Source: Labrys okinawensis (GTDB lineage: Bacteria > Pseudomonadota > Alphaproteobacteria > Rhizobiales > Labraceae). Taken from it: a stretch of DNA of 64,000 nucleotides. A model generated the notes under the pieces. The model worked only from the letters and a program-made list of their open reading frames with translations. It was not told the origin of the DNA and made no database searches. This document shows positions 45,828-55,404 of the stretch, piece after piece; within the stretch, counting starts at the first letter, position 1, and each line of letters begins with the position of its first letter. Where the stretch lies: positions 1 to 64,000 of the forward strand of contig NZ_PUEJ01000001.1 of NCBI RefSeq assembly GCF_002982075.1. Direction: 5' to 3'. The position numbers and the translations under genes are program-made.

Positions 45828-45985
45828 GGGGTATCTCCGCGATTCCAACACCGGCCGGGGCGCGGTCAAGCCCGGGAATTGAAACCCTGCCTCCAGGAGC
45901 TGTAGCGCTCCCCGAGGCCTTCAAACAAAACGGGACCGTTCGCATGCCGTCAGCCGCGCCCTACTCCGGCTATCGTCCCCTGCAG

Positions 45986-46312
45986 CTAAAAGCGCCGGTC
46001 CTCGCTGCGCAATGCGTTTGCGAGGGCGAAGCCCAGGAGAAAACTCACCACGCCGGCGGAAGACAAGAGCGTTGCAGCCGTTTTAGGATTCTCCCTTGCT
46101 GCATGGGACACGCGCTGCGCCTGCGCTCGCGCCTCGCGAAGAGTATCTCCGGTTCGATCGGCAGCTTCGAACATTGCCGAGCGTGTCCGTCCCCATGTAT
46201 CGGAGCCGTGTTCCGACATGGCCTTGGCAAGGGTATTTATTTCCTTCCTCAGATCGGACACCTGCGTGTCGAACTCGCGGCGTAAATCATCGAGGGATAG
46301 TCTGTCAGCCAT
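45986..46312 (-). CDS. DUF883 (ElaB/YqjD-like) membrane-associated protein
   Basis: A 108-residue protein: an amphipathic coiled coil (DDLRREFDTQVSDLRKEI, then AKAMSEHGSD) followed by a C-terminal membrane helix (AATLLSSAGVVSFLLGFALANAL). This is the layout of ElaB/YqjD proteins, which are tail-anchored, bind ribosomes in E. coli, and are stress-induced. GGGAGAA precedes the ATG at 46312. An EcfG-type promoter lies 67 bases upstream. Confidence 0.87.
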   Translation of the reverse strand: MADRLSLDDLRREFDTQVSDLRKEINTLAKAMSEHGSDTWGRTRSAMFEAADRTGDTLREARAQAQRVSHAARENPKTAATLLSSAGVVSFLLGFALANALRSEDRRF

Positions 46313-46378
46313 GATGTTCTCCCTGGTACCCGTCAAACCGGCGGCGGATGACTGTTTCGCCGGACATTCGGATATCCC

Positions 46379-46403
46379 AACCAACACAGCATCATCCTGT
46401 TCC
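46379..46403 (-). promoter_or_regulatory. EcfG-type promoter of the DUF883 gene
   Basis: Minus strand GGAAC (46403-46399), 17 bases, GTT (46381-46379), giving a leader of about 58 nt to the DUF883 start. Confidence 0.65.
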
Positions 46404-46426
46404 AGCGCCGATCGAATTGGGCGGGC

Positions 46427-46531
46427 CTATAGCGTTTTGCGATTAGACGAAGTCACCGAGAATCGCAAAGACGCGTCGGAACAATGAGCTGGAGCAAATA
46501 AGCGTTCACGCTTGAACGCGCTTTGCTCTAG
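46427..46531. repeat. dispersed intergenic palindromic repeat, copy 2 (RIME-like)
   Basis: A 105-base element in inverted orientation relative to 29992-30097. Both palindromes are intact; here the second stem is a perfect nine-base match (TTTGCGATT/AATCGCAAA), where copy 1 has one changed base. Confidence 0.9.
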
Positions 46532-46645
46532 CGTTCGCAACGGGAGAGGTGCGCGCGTGACAAATGGCGCCGCCGTTCCGCCATTGCCGAACTCGCTCAA
46601 GCTCTTGCGCGGGTCCGGATTGCGTCACTCTTCGGGGACGTCCGG

Positions 46646-46670
46646 GGAACGTCATTCTTCCTGAGGAGTT
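46646..46670 (+). promoter_or_regulatory. EcfG-type promoter of the small cysteine-rich gene
   Basis: GGAAC (46646-46650), 17 bases, GTT (46668-46670); the predicted start near 46680 leaves an 18-nt leader holding the GGAG ribosome site. Confidence 0.65.
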
Positions 46671-46697
46671 TGAACGGATACTCGGCGGAGAATGCTG

Positions 46698-46910
46698 ATG
46701 AACACAGAAGAGCTCGAGGTGGAAATCGTAGAAATCAGCTGGGCATGCTTCATCTGCAAGAGGCTGGTTTTTGCCACGCCCGTCGACGGGACCGACGAAC
46801 TCGAAATGGCTGTCCCTGCCTCCTGTTGCCACCCCGCCAGATGCTTTGAATTAGCCGAAGCGATGATGCTGTCCCCGGCCGTCGCCTCAGACAAATACCC
46901 CCGCCAGTGA
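46698..46910 (+). CDS. small cysteine-containing stress-type protein
   Basis: A 70-residue protein. CFICKR and, about 25 residues later, SCCHPARC form two cysteine clusters that could hold a zinc ion. The ATG at 46698 is seven bases after GGAG; an ATG two codons upstream is possible. It has its own EcfG-type promoter, so general stress induction is likely. I do not recognise the family. Confidence 0.7.
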   Translation: MNTEELEVEIVEISWACFICKRLVFATPVDGTDELEMAVPASCCHPARCFELAEAMMLSPAVASDKYPRQ

Positions 46911-47038
46911 CGACGCGAATTTCAGCTCGATCGCACGCGCATCGGGGCGGTTCGTGTGGAAAAGGGCGGGGCGGGGCCGGGAAGTTCAGCGATGCCACAG
47001 CCTCTGCCAAATCCTTCCGGACGTAGGAGACCGATCGC

Positions 47039-47323
47039 ATGAATTTTTCCCGCGCCGGCAATCAGATTATGATTGGATTCAAGGGATCCTGTTTGGCCAT
47101 CACCTTCGGACGGCATACCCGTTGGCAGATCGACAATGAGATCAAGCCTTTGTTCGGCCAGGGCGGCCGAACGATGATTGTCGCCGTCCCGGACGTGCCC
47201 TTGACCACCCGCCGCAGCATCCGTACCAAGCGCTACTGGATGCCGTTCATCCAGATCATCTGGGCGGTCACCGAGCGGGACGAGATCTTCATTCCGGTCC
47301 TGGAGCAGGAGCCTTTCGAGTGA
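47039..47323 (+). CDS. small hypothetical protein
   Basis: A 94-residue soluble, beta-rich protein (GFKGSCLAITFGRHTRWQID, PFIQIIWAVTERDEIFIPVL). AGGAG nine bases before the ATG supports translation. No family is recognised and no EcfG motif was found directly upstream. Confidence 0.6.
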   Translation: MNFSRAGNQIMIGFKGSCLAITFGRHTRWQIDNEIKPLFGQGGRTMIVAVPDVPLTTRRSIRTKRYWMPFIQIIWAVTERDEIFIPVLEQEPFE

Positions 47324-47443
47324 CACAAGATCACCCGTCCGGAATGAGTTAGAGGCGTTCGGTCATTGTCAGGGAAACGGCCCGTCGCCGGAACGTCATC
47401 ACCTGAACGGTGCGGTGCCGGCCGCTGCGATCGTTTCGGGCCT

Positions 47444-47770
47444 TCAGCGCAGGCCCTGCCTGTCGACGAGGATGCGGTGGATCTCGATCCGCTCGGGCAG
47501 CTCGATCAGGAATTCGGCATCGCGCTCCAGATGGTGGACCTTCGTCGGCCCCCCTTTTGTGAAAGCGGTCATGGCGTCCATGCTGGCCCAGTAGGATATG
47601 GTGGTGAACCAAGTCTCCGTCTCTCCATCCTCCCGGAATAACTGCACCCCGAGTGCGGTCTTCTCAAGCAGCGGAATGCCTTCGGCACGCAAGTAAGGCT
47701 CGTAAACATCGGCGATCTCCCTTCGCGTGCGACCGCGCCAGATACGCGCGATGGTTGGCTTGGCGGGCAT
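47444..47770 (-). CDS. antibiotic biosynthesis monooxygenase (ABM) domain-like protein
   Basis: A 108-residue protein with the dimeric ferredoxin-like ABM pattern: ARIWRGRTRREIADVYEPYL, TTISYWASMDAMTAF and HRILVD at the end. Such proteins serve as small monooxygenases or heme- or quinone-binding stress proteins. GGAGA lies upstream of the ATG. It is just downstream of and co-oriented with the cyo operon, but 150 bases separate them, and cyoD ends before it in a separate unit. Confidence 0.75.
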   Translation of the reverse strand: MPAKPTIARIWRGRTRREIADVYEPYLRAEGIPLLEKTALGVQLFREDGETETWFTTISYWASMDAMTAFTKGGPTKVHHLERDAEFLIELPERIEIHRILVDRQGLR

Positions 47771-47917
47771 GTCGGTCTCCTTTCCTTCCTTGCACTGGCG
47801 GGGGCGGCCGGAAACGGATTTCCGCCGGAATGATGCAACGATCAGGTATGACTGTGGCCGGGGAAGCCGCGAATGTGTGGCCGCATGTTTTTCCCGGACT
47901 GTCTTCGGCTTCGTCAG

Positions 47918-48331
47918 TTAATGCTGCATCTGCTCCATTCGCTCCATAGGCATCATGTTGAGCGCCAGGTGGCCCATGATCCATATCGAACCGAGGACGA
48001 TCAGGAAGACCACCAGGACACCAAAGGCGAGCGCCAATACATTGTTGGTGTTGTCCGGCCCGGTCGTAATATGGAGGAAGAAGACCAGATGGACACCCAT
48101 CTGAGCGATGGCGAGTACAAGGAGCGCTGCTGGTATGGCCGGTGCGTAGATGATGGGCCGTCCGGCCAGAAGAAAGGCCGCGGCGGTCAGCAGGATCGAC
48201 AATCCCAGACCCAGATTGGCATTGCGCACCCAATGTCCGCTGTCCTCCCGAGGTTCATCGCCGGGAGCGTGGTCTGCCAGGTCGGTCGCTGCGCCGGGGT
48301 GACGATGCATGTCCGATTCAGATCTGCTCAT
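47918..48331 (-). CDS. cyoD: cytochrome o ubiquinol oxidase subunit IV
   Basis: A 137-residue membrane protein with three helices (LGLSILLTAAAFLL, AIPAALLVLAIAQMGVHLVF, LAFGVLVVFLIVLGSIWIMG). The MGVHLVFFLHI segment is typical of CyoD. Its ATG overlaps the cyoC stop (ATGA); the in-frame upstream extension lies in cyoC and is discarded. Assists assembly of the bo3 complex. The operon lacks a heme O synthase gene (cyoE) in this window. Confidence 0.93.
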   Translation of the reverse strand: MSRSESDMHRHPGAATDLADHAPGDEPREDSGHWVRNANLGLGLSILLTAAAFLLAGRPIIYAPAIPAALLVLAIAQMGVHLVFFLHITTGPDNTNNVLALAFGVLVVFLIVLGSIWIMGHLALNMMPMERMEQMQH

Positions 48332-49023
48332 GCGCCAACTCCCATGAGATAGACGATCGTGAAAATGCCGATCCAGACGATGTCCAGGGCGTGCCAGAAG
48401 AGATTGAAGCAGATCAGCCGGTGAATGATCTCCGGACGAAATCCCTTGATCTGGATCTGAGCCATCATGGTGGCGAGCCAAAGTCCGCCGGCGGTCACAT
48501 GCAAGCCGTGCAGGCCTACCAGGCCGAAGAAAGAGGTTAGCATTCCGCTGCGCTGGGGCGTGATGCCTTGGGCGGCGAGTTCGACGAATTCATGCAATTC
48601 CAGCAGAACGAACAGCAATCCCAGAAATCCGGTGAGGGCCAGAAAGACCTGAGTCCACAGGATGCTCCTGGCATTGGTGGCGGCGAACGACAGCATGCAG
48701 GTATAGCTGGAGAGCAGGAGCGCCGCCGTTTCGAAGCCGACCCGCCGCACGTCGACGATCTGCGCGATGGTGGGACCGCCGGCGCTCGCCTCCCGTTGCA
48801 CCGCAAAGGCAGCGAAAAAGCAGGAGAAAATCACGATATCGCTGAGAAGATAGATCCAGAAGCCATAGCCGACGAGGATTCGCTTTTGGGCGGGCCCGGT
48901 CGTGCCATGACCGGTGCCCGCGGCGGGCGCGTCGCCGCCGTGGCTGCGATGGCCAAGTCGATGGGGATCTTCGCGAACACGCCGAAGAGCTTCGACGCTG
49001 GCTGGCAGCCCGGCATTGGTCAT
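48328..49023 (-). CDS. cyoC: cytochrome o ubiquinol oxidase subunit III
   Basis: A 231-residue inner-membrane protein with five helices and the COX3 signature ([30 protein letters not shown]). It starts at an ATG overlapping the cyoB stop and is followed in the same way by cyoD. Confidence 0.95.
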   Translation of the reverse strand: MTNAGLPASVEALRRVREDPHRLGHRSHGGDAPAAGTGHGTTGPAQKRILVGYGFWIYLLSDIVIFSCFFAAFAVQREASAGGPTIAQIVDVRRVGFETAALLLSSYTCMLSFAATNARSILWTQVFLALTGFLGLLFVLLELHEFVELAAQGITPQRSGMLTSFFGLVGLHGLHVTAGGLWLATMMAQIQIKGFRPEIIHRLICFNLFWHALDIVWIGIFTIVYLMGVGA

Positions 49024-51038
49024 GACGCCGGCTCCTGGCGGGCGAGCCGTTCGAGGAGGGCTTCACGCGCCGCCCGTCGGGCACGATCCACACGCGCGAC
49101 CACGTCGCTGGGCACCTCGAACTCGTTTACGTCACGCCAGGCGAAGACCACGAAACCCGCGAAAGCCGCAGCCAGGGCCGCGATCGCCAGCCACCAAATA
49201 TACCAGATCATTGCAAAGCCGAAGACGGAGGCAAAAAACGCCGTGTAAACCCCGACGGGGCTGTTCAGCGGCATTTCGATCGGTCGGTATTCCGGTTCGG
49301 GGGATAGTTGCTGGGACTCCACCGCGCGCAGCTTGATGCCCCAATAGGCTTCCTCGCCCTCGACATTCGGCGTGACGGCGAAGTTGAAGAAAGGCGGCGG
49401 TGACGGCGTCGCCCATTCCAACGAACGGCCGTCCCACGGGTCGCCCGTCACGTCGCGCAGACGGTCGCGCTGGCGGATACTGACCACCAGCTGCACAACC
49501 TGCGAGATCGCGCCCAGGACAAGTATGCCGATGCCCACCACGGACAAGGAAAGCCAGGGACTCCATTCCGGGAAATTGATGTGCTGCAGGCGCCGCGTCA
49601 TTCCCTCCAATCCCAGCACGTAGAGGGGCGTGAAGGTTACCCAGAAACCGATGAACGCGAACCAGAAGGCTGCCTTGCCCCAGCCCGCGTGCAGACGAAA
49701 GCCGAAGGCTTTCGGAAACCAGAACTCGATGCCTGCAAAGATGCCAAACACCACTCCACCGATGATCACATTATGAAAATGCGCCACCAGGAACATGGAA
49801 TTGTGCGTCAGGAAGTCCGCCGGCGGGATTGCAAGCAACACGCCCGTCAATCCGCCGATCACGAAGGTGAAGACGAACCCCATTGACCACAGCATGGGCA
49901 CCTCGAACCGGACACGGCCCCCATACATGGTGAAGATCCAATTGTAGATCTTCACGCCGGTGCCCACCGCGATGATGCTCGAGGAGATGCCGAAGAAGGT
50001 GTTGACCGCTGCGCCGGCTCCCATGGTGAAGAAATGGTGCAGCCAGACCAGCATGGAAATGACGCAGATGAACAAGGTGGCGGCCACCATCGAGCGGTAG
50101 CCGAAAAGCGGCTTGCCGGAGAAGGTCGAGAAGATCTCCGAAAAAATGCCGAAGGCCGGCAGGACGAGGATGTAGACTTCCGGATGTCCCCACGCCCAGA
50201 TGAGGTTCACGAACATCATCGGATTGCCGCCTGCTGTGTTCGTGAAGTAATGCCAGCCGGCATATCGGTCCAAGGTCAGCATCGCGAGCGTAGCGGTCAG
50301 GATCGGAAATGCTGCCACGATCAAAAGGCACGAGGCCAATGCGGTCCAGCAGAACACCGGCATGCGAAGATAGCTCATGCCGTGGCACCGCATCTTCAGC
50401 ACGGTGGTGACGATGTTGATCCCGGTGATCAGCGTTCCTATTCCCGAGATCTGGACGGCCCACAAATAATAGTCGACGCCGACGCCGGGGCTGTAGGTGG
50501 CCTCGCTCAGCGGCGGGTAGGGCAGCCAGCCGGTGCGGGCGAACTCCCCGATGAAGAGGGACAGGTTGACGAGCAGGGCGCCGCTCGCGGTCAGCCAGAA
50601 CCCCACCGAATTGAAGGTTGGAAAGGCGACATCGCGCACGCCGAGCTGGAGCGGCACGAGAAAGTTCATGAAGCCGAGCACTAGAGGCATGGCCCCGAAC
50701 AGGATCATGATCGTGCCATGGGCCGTAAAGATCTGGTTGTAGTGCTCAGGCGGGAGATAGCCTTCGGCATTGATGGCGACGGCTTGTTGCGTGCGCATCA
50801 TGATTGCATCGGCAAAGCCTCGGATGAGCATCAAGACACCGAGAAGGCAGTACATGATGCCGATTCGTTTGTGGTCCACGCTGGTGATCCACTCGCGCCA
50901 AAGGTAGGGCCACCAGCCCTTGATGATGACCAATGCCAGCACGCCGAACCCAAGCAGGATCACCACGCCCGATGTGACCAGGGGAATGGGTTGGGACAAG
51001 GGGATCGCCGTCAGGTCCAGCTTTCCGAACATGCTCAA
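49020..51038 (-). CDS. cyoB: cytochrome o ubiquinol oxidase subunit I
   Basis: A 672-residue catalytic subunit, close to the E. coli length (663). The low-spin heme His is in FTAHGTIMI, the CuB His and cross-linked Tyr in WAWGHPEVY, two CuB His in LHHFFTMG, and the heme ligands in VAHFHNVI. It reduces oxygen to water while pumping protons, drawing electrons from ubiquinol. It overlaps cyoA and cyoC by four bases each. Confidence 0.97.
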   Translation of the reverse strand: MSMFGKLDLTAIPLSQPIPLVTSGVVILLGFGVLALVIIKGWWPYLWREWITSVDHKRIGIMYCLLGVLMLIRGFADAIMMRTQQAVAINAEGYLPPEHYNQIFTAHGTIMILFGAMPLVLGFMNFLVPLQLGVRDVAFPTFNSVGFWLTASGALLVNLSLFIGEFARTGWLPYPPLSEATYSPGVGVDYYLWAVQISGIGTLITGINIVTTVLKMRCHGMSYLRMPVFCWTALASCLLIVAAFPILTATLAMLTLDRYAGWHYFTNTAGGNPMMFVNLIWAWGHPEVYILVLPAFGIFSEIFSTFSGKPLFGYRSMVAATLFICVISMLVWLHHFFTMGAGAAVNTFFGISSSIIAVGTGVKIYNWIFTMYGGRVRFEVPMLWSMGFVFTFVIGGLTGVLLAIPPADFLTHNSMFLVAHFHNVIIGGVVFGIFAGIEFWFPKAFGFRLHAGWGKAAFWFAFIGFWVTFTPLYVLGLEGMTRRLQHINFPEWSPWLSLSVVGIGILVLGAISQVVQLVVSIRQRDRLRDVTGDPWDGRSLEWATPSPPPFFNFAVTPNVEGEEAYWGIKLRAVESQQLSPEPEYRPIEMPLNSPVGVYTAFFASVFGFAMIWYIWWLAIAALAAAFAGFVVFAWRDVNEFEVPSDVVARVDRARRAAREALLERLARQEPAS

Positions 51039-51961
51039 TCCTTTCCGCCTGCTGAAAGCTCGCGCCCGGCATGCGGGGAATTGCCGGGCATCGGTCCCGG
51101 TCCGGGCGGAAGCGCCTGTGTGGCCACGGCGTCAAAGAGGCCGGGATCGGTGAGCCGGTAGGACGTCGGCGGAACACGCTGGCTCTGGCGCAGGAGTCCG
51201 GCGTAGACGTTTTTATCCAGGACCGGGGCTGCGGTGACGATGTTGTCCACCCAATGCCCGAACTCGACGCCGGGAACGCTCCTGACCTGAAACTGCATGT
51301 CGGAAAAGCCGTCGCCCGAAAATTGCGCTGAGGTCCCCCAGATCTGGGTAGGACTGTCCGCCTGAAGATGCAGCCGAGAGACCATGCCGGGCATCGCGTA
51401 GATCATCGAGCCCAGGCGCGGGATAAAGAAAGTATTGAAGACGCTCGCCGAAGTGATGGAGAAACGAACGGGCGTGCCGACGGGAACGACCAGTTCATTG
51501 ACGGAAGCAACGCCGTATTGGGGATAGATGAACAGCCATTTCCAGTCGAGCGAGACGACCTGCACCTCGAGGGTCGGTTCCCTGGAGGACAGAGGTGCAA
51601 ACGGATCGAGCTTGTGGGAACCGATCCAGATCAGCCCGCCGATGAACATGATCGTCAGAATCGGAATCGACCAGACGACCGCTTCGATCCTGCCGGAATA
51701 GGACCAGTAGGGCAGATATTCAGCGGCCTTGTTGGAGGCGCGATAACGCCACGCCATCCAGAAAGCCAAGATGATCGTCGGAATTACGATGACCAGCATG
51801 ACCACGGTTGCGTCGACGAGTATCTCGGCATCGCCCGCCCCGACAGGACCTAGCGGATTTAGGACCCCGGAACAGGATGGCAGGCACAAGGCGCAAAACC
51901 CGAGCGCGGCTCCCCGGAGGGGCCAGCCAGACGCCGATAGTGGTTGTTGTGCGCTGCGCAT
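51035..51961 (-). CDS. cyoA: cytochrome o ubiquinol oxidase subunit II
   Basis: A 308-residue lipoprotein subunit: signal with lipobox-like [11 protein letters not shown], two membrane helices and a periplasmic cupredoxin domain. The CuA cysteines of cytochrome c oxidases are missing ([13 protein letters not shown] stands in their place), which marks a quinol oxidase. The ATG at 51961 is preferred over 52027 because it yields a good signal peptide and because an EcfG-type promoter lies at 51990-52014, inside the longer frame. Confidence 0.94.
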   Translation of the reverse strand: MRSAQQPLSASGWPLRGAALGFCALCLPSCSGVLNPLGPVGAGDAEILVDATVVMLVIVIPTIILAFWMAWRYRASNKAAEYLPYWSYSGRIEAVVWSIPILTIMFIGGLIWIGSHKLDPFAPLSSREPTLEVQVVSLDWKWLFIYPQYGVASVNELVVPVGTPVRFSITSASVFNTFFIPRLGSMIYAMPGMVSRLHLQADSPTQIWGTSAQFSGDGFSDMQFQVRSVPGVEFGHWVDNIVTAAPVLDKNVYAGLLRQSQRVPPTSYRLTDPGLFDAVATQALPPGPGPMPGNSPHAGRELSAGGKD

Positions 51962-51989
51962 CCCGGAGGCCTTCGATTGCAGCGTTCCC

Positions 51990-52014
51990 AACAAGAGTGG
52001 GGAGCGTCCGTTCC
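51990..52014 (-). promoter_or_regulatory. EcfG-type promoter of the cyo operon
   Basis: Minus strand GGAAC (52014-52010), 17 bases, GTT (51992-51990); the predicted start lies about 20 nt before the cyoA ATG. Confidence 0.55.
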
Positions 52015-52190
52015 ATCGCCGTTCCACAATCGTGTGTAACGGCGTGATTTGGGAGCCGGCGGCTTAGGGGGGCTCTTCGCGGACTACGCGCAGATGGCCG
52101 CTGAAGCGACCATGGCCTTCATCGCCCGGGCCAGGCCGCATTCCGGCTCACGCATCTTTTTTGGGCGATGCTGAGGGCATTCGCGTCAAC

Positions 52191-52604
52191 CTATAGGCAG
52201 TGGCAGGTTTCCAGCAGGAACCACACTCCCAATCCGTATGGAACCGACAAAAGTCCCAGCGCCAGCCAATAGCCTGGCTGCCCCATGACGGCGAAATCGG
52301 ATCGAAGCTGCTCCATGAGGTGTCGAACACGGCGCCACCACAATCGTTCCTTCCAGGAGGGGCGACATTTTCGCAGCTGCCGATCCCAGCCGTCTGCCGG
52401 CGGGGACAAGGCTGTTACAGGTCGTCCCTGCGAAGGAAAGCCGCGCAGCAGGAACAAAGCAGCGGCTTGTCCGTTCGGTGGGCTCAGCAGAGCGATCAGC
52501 TTGCCTGATGGTGACGATGACCCGTGCACCGTCCGGCATCGAACGGTCATGCTGCCATCGAACAATGATGCTTCAACGCCATGCATCGTCGCGAGTTTCG
52601 TCAT
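52191..52604 (-). CDS. possible small membrane protein between the two oxidase operons
   Basis: A 137-residue frame with GGGAGG ten bases before its ATG. The C-terminal part (WKERLWWRRVRHLMEQLRS, then MGQPGYWLALGLLSVPYGLG) reads as a basic segment followed by a membrane helix, which looks like real protein. An internal ATG at 52316 (41 residues) begins 10 bases after an EcfG-like motif at 52326-52350, so a shorter product is also possible. No family is recognised; the N-terminal half is the less certain part. Confidence 0.45.
   Translation of the reverse strand: MTKLATMHGVEASLFDGSMTVRCRTVHGSSSPSGKLIALLSPPNGQAAALFLLRGFPSQGRPVTALSPPADGWDRQLRKCRPSWKERLWWRRVRHLMEQLRSDFAVMGQPGYWLALGLLSVPYGLGVWFLLETCHCL
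52326..52350 (-). promoter_or_regulatory. EcfG-like motif within the small membrane-protein frame
   Basis: Minus strand GGAAC (52350-52346), 17 bases, GTT (52328-52326). It would give a nearly leaderless message for the ATG at 52316. Confidence 0.35.
52451..52475 (+). promoter_or_regulatory. EcfG-like motif upstream of the xoxF operon
   Basis: GGAAC (52451-52455), 17 bases, GTT (52473-52475), about 200 bases before the xoxF start. It lies within the opposite-strand frame, so it could be chance. Confidence 0.4.
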
Positions 52605-52679
52605 CAGCTCTGGACCTCCCGGTCCCGGCTGTCGTCGCGCCGCCGCAGGATGCGGCCGGCGCCGGAGGCTGACTTTGAA

Positions 52680-54560
52680 ATGACGCCAGTCGTGCGATTC
52701 AGAGCACCATATGATGCCCCGGCACGAACCGGCTGCCCGGCGTCGAGCCAGGCTTATGTTCTCCCGCTTGTCGTCACGGCTTTGCTTCTGCTCGGCGTCC
52801 CATTGCCGGCCGTCGCCTCGGAAACGCTTCCGGGGCCGGCGATTTCGCCGCCCACAGCCGCCGCGCCGCCCGAAGACGGGCAATGGACGATGCCGGCCAA
52901 GAACTACGCTTCGACCCGCTATAGCGAACTCGCGGAAATCAACGAGGACAACGTCAAGAATCTGGAGGTGGCCTTCACCTTCTCGACCGGTGTGAACAAA
53001 GGCCAGGAAGCTGCGCCGCTCGTGGTGGGCAGCACCATGTATATCGTGACGCCGTTCCCCAATTTCGTCTACGCGCTGGATCTCGCCAAGCCGGGCGCAC
53101 CGATGAAATGGAAATACGAGCCCACGCCCGACCTCGCGGCCCAGGGAGTTGCTTGCTGCGACGTGGTCAATCGCGGCGCGGCCTTTTCCGACGGCCGCCT
53201 CTTCTTCAACACGCTCGATGGCCACACCATCGCGCTCGATGCGAACACCGGCAAGCCGATCTGGAACGCTCATCTCGGCAATATCAACATCGGCGAGACC
53301 ATCACCATGGCGCCGCTGGTGGTGAAGGGCAAGGTTCTGGTCGGCAATTCCGGCGGTGAGATGGGCGTACGCGGCTGGGTCAAAGCGCTCGACGCCGGCG
53401 ACGGGCACTTGATCTGGACGGCGTTCGCGACCGGGCCTGACGAGGACGTGCTGATCGGGTCCGATTTCAAGCCATACTACGATGGGGACAAGGGCAAGGA
53501 CCTCGGCGTGACCACATGGCCGCCCGACGCCTGGAAAATCGGCGGCGGCAACATGTGGGGATGGATCTCCTACGATCCCGACCTCGATCTGATCTTTCAC
53601 GGCACCGGCAATCCTGGTCCCTGGAACCCGGATTTGCGCCCCGGCGACAACAAGTGGACCGCGGGCATTTTTGCGCGCGATCCCGATACCGGTGCGGCGA
53701 AATGGTTCTATCAGTGGACCCCGCACGACCTCCATGATTATGACGGCATCAATGAGCAGATCCTGCTCGACATGAACTGGCGCGGCAAGCCCCGCAAGGT
53801 GCTCGTCCGGCCGGAGCGCAATGGCTACATCTACATATTGGACCGGACCACCGGCGAGGTTCTTTCGGCAACGCCATACGGACCTGTCAATTCAAGCAGG
53901 GGTGTGGATCTCAAGACGGGCCGCCTTATCGTAAATCCAGACAAGCAGACCGGTACCGGCAAAGTCGTTCGAAATATCTGCCCGACGGCCTCCGGTCTCA
54001 AGGACTGGCAGCCTTCCGCATTTTCTCCGAAGACCGGCCTGCTCTACATCCCGCATAACAATCTATGCATGGATGAAGAAGGCGTCGAGGTGAACTACAT
54101 CGCCGGCACGCCCTATGTCGGCATGAATGTTCGCATGGTACCCGGTCCCGGCGGCAATCGCGGCGCCTTCACGGCCTGGGACATCGCCGCGGAGAGGCCG
54201 GCCTGGAGTATCAAGGAGAATTTTCCGGTGTGGAGCGGCGCGGTCGTGACCGCCGGCAATGTCGTGTTTTACGGAACCATGGAAGGTTGGTTCAAGGCCG
54301 TCAGCGCAAAGACCGGCGCGTTGCTTTGGCAATTCAAGACGTCTTCCGGGATCATCGGCCAGCCCATCACCTATCGCGGCCCCGACGGGCACCAATATGT
54401 CGCCATTCTGTCGGGAGTCGGCGGCTGGGCCGGTGCGATCGCCTCCGGCGATCTCGACCCGCGCGACGCTACCGCGGCACTCGGTTTCGCCAATGCCATG
54501 AAGGACTTGAAAACGGCGACCACGGCAGGAGGCACGCTTTATGTGTTCCGACTGCGCTGA
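52680..54560 (+). CDS. xoxF: PQQ-dependent alcohol dehydrogenase, lanthanide (XoxF) type
   Basis: A 626-residue periplasmic quinoprotein. After a signal peptide (VLPLVVTALLLLGVPLPAVAS) come the eight beta-propeller blades. The adjacent cysteines at 159-160 (GVACCDVVNRG) form the disulfide ring over PQQ. Metal ligands are Glu227 (NSGGEMGVRG), Asn311 (GTGNPGPWN) and Asp353; the extra Asp355 in HDYDGIN is the lanthanide-binding hallmark of XoxF and related enzymes, absent in calcium MxaF. Oxidises methanol or other primary alcohols and passes electrons to cytochrome c. The start at 52680 is chosen for its signal peptide and the GGAGG 11 bases upstream. Confidence 0.92.
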   Translation: MTPVVRFRAPYDAPARTGCPASSQAYVLPLVVTALLLLGVPLPAVASETLPGPAISPPTAAAPPEDGQWTMPAKNYASTRYSELAEINEDNVKNLEVAFTFSTGVNKGQEAAPLVVGSTMYIVTPFPNFVYALDLAKPGAPMKWKYEPTPDLAAQGVACCDVVNRGAAFSDGRLFFNTLDGHTIALDANTGKPIWNAHLGNINIGETITMAPLVVKGKVLVGNSGGEMGVRGWVKALDAGDGHLIWTAFATGPDEDVLIGSDFKPYYDGDKGKDLGVTTWPPDAWKIGGGNMWGWISYDPDLDLIFHGTGNPGPWNPDLRPGDNKWTAGIFARDPDTGAAKWFYQWTPHDLHDYDGINEQILLDMNWRGKPRKVLVRPERNGYIYILDRTTGEVLSATPYGPVNSSRGVDLKTGRLIVNPDKQTGTGKVVRNICPTASGLKDWQPSAFSPKTGLLYIPHNNLCMDEEGVEVNYIAGTPYVGMNVRMVPGPGGNRGAFTAWDIAAERPAWSIKENFPVWSGAVVTAGNVVFYGTMEGWFKAVSAKTGALLWQFKTSSGIIGQPITYRGPDGHQYVAILSGVGGWAGAIASGDLDPRDATAALGFANAMKDLKTATTAGGTLYVFRLR

Positions 54561-55404
54561 TCCACGCAAGACGACAGGGAGGCCGGGCGCACACAGGCGA
54601 CTTCAGGCCACCGTCACGGCTTTTGCAATCGCGCTCGGCGCGGCGGCGGCCGGTGCGCGCGATCTCAGAGCCTGCGCCGATCCGAACAACATGCCCTTTT
54701 CCAACGCGGCCGGCCAGGGCTTCGAGAACAGGATCGCCGAGATCGTGGCCGCCGACCTCGGCGCCAAACTGTCCTACACATGGTGGGCGCAGCGCCGGGG
54801 CTTCGTTCGCAATACTCTGAAAGCCGGGCTCTGCGATCTGGTGCTCGGCACCCCGACCAATCTCGAAATGCTGCGCACCACGGCGCCGTACTACAGATCG
54901 TCCTATGTCTTCGTCACGCGAGCGAAGGATGCGGACATCACGTCCTTCGACGATCCGCGCCTGCGCCATATGCGCATCGGCGTGCAGTTGATCGGTGACG
55001 ACGGCAGCAACTCGCCGCCTGTCCAGGCGCTCGGCCGACGCGGGATCGTCGGCCATCTCATCGGCTACCCGGTCTATGGCGACTATTCCGCGCCCAACCC
55101 CGCGGCCCGCATCGTCCAGGCGGTGGCCGGCGGGGACATCGATCTGGCGGTGGTCTGGGGACCTCTCGCCGGTTATTTCGCCGGACAGCAGAAGGTGCCG
55201 CTCCGGATCACGCCGGTCGCGCCTGCCATGGACGGACCGCTGCTGCCGATGACCTACGACATTTCCATGGGCGTGCGGCGCGAGGACGATGCGATGCGCA
55301 GCGAAATCGATGCAGCCCTCACCCGGCACAAGGCTGAGATCGATGGGATCCTGGCGCGATATGGCGTGCCGCTGCTGCCTGCCACCGCGAGCGCAGCGCC
55401 ATGA
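54541..55404 (+). CDS. xoxJ: XoxJ/MxaJ-type periplasmic binding protein
   Basis: A 287-residue periplasmic protein of the solute-binding fold. It has an N-terminal signal, then ACADPNNMPFSNAAGQGFEN and YTWWAQRRGFVRNTLKAGLC, the typical start of quinoprotein-associated binding proteins. XoxJ/MxaJ are thought to help mature the dehydrogenase rather than import sugars. An AGGAGG site lies within the end of xoxF, and the genes overlap by 20 bases. Confidence 0.9.
   Translation: MCSDCADPRKTTGRPGAHRRLQATVTAFAIALGAAAAGARDLRACADPNNMPFSNAAGQGFENRIAEIVAADLGAKLSYTWWAQRRGFVRNTLKAGLCDLVLGTPTNLEMLRTTAPYYRSSYVFVTRAKDADITSFDDPRLRHMRIGVQLIGDDGSNSPPVQALGRRGIVGHLIGYPVYGDYSAPNPAARIVQAVAGGDIDLAVVWGPLAGYFAGQQKVPLRITPVAPAMDGPLLPMTYDISMGVRREDDAMRSEIDAALTRHKAEIDGILARYGVPLLPATASAAP

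Noticed and set aside
52605-53735. Upper part of a 514-codon minus-strand frame opposite xoxF
   Set aside because: It is the antisense shadow of xoxF; only the lower 137 codons outside xoxF look like protein.
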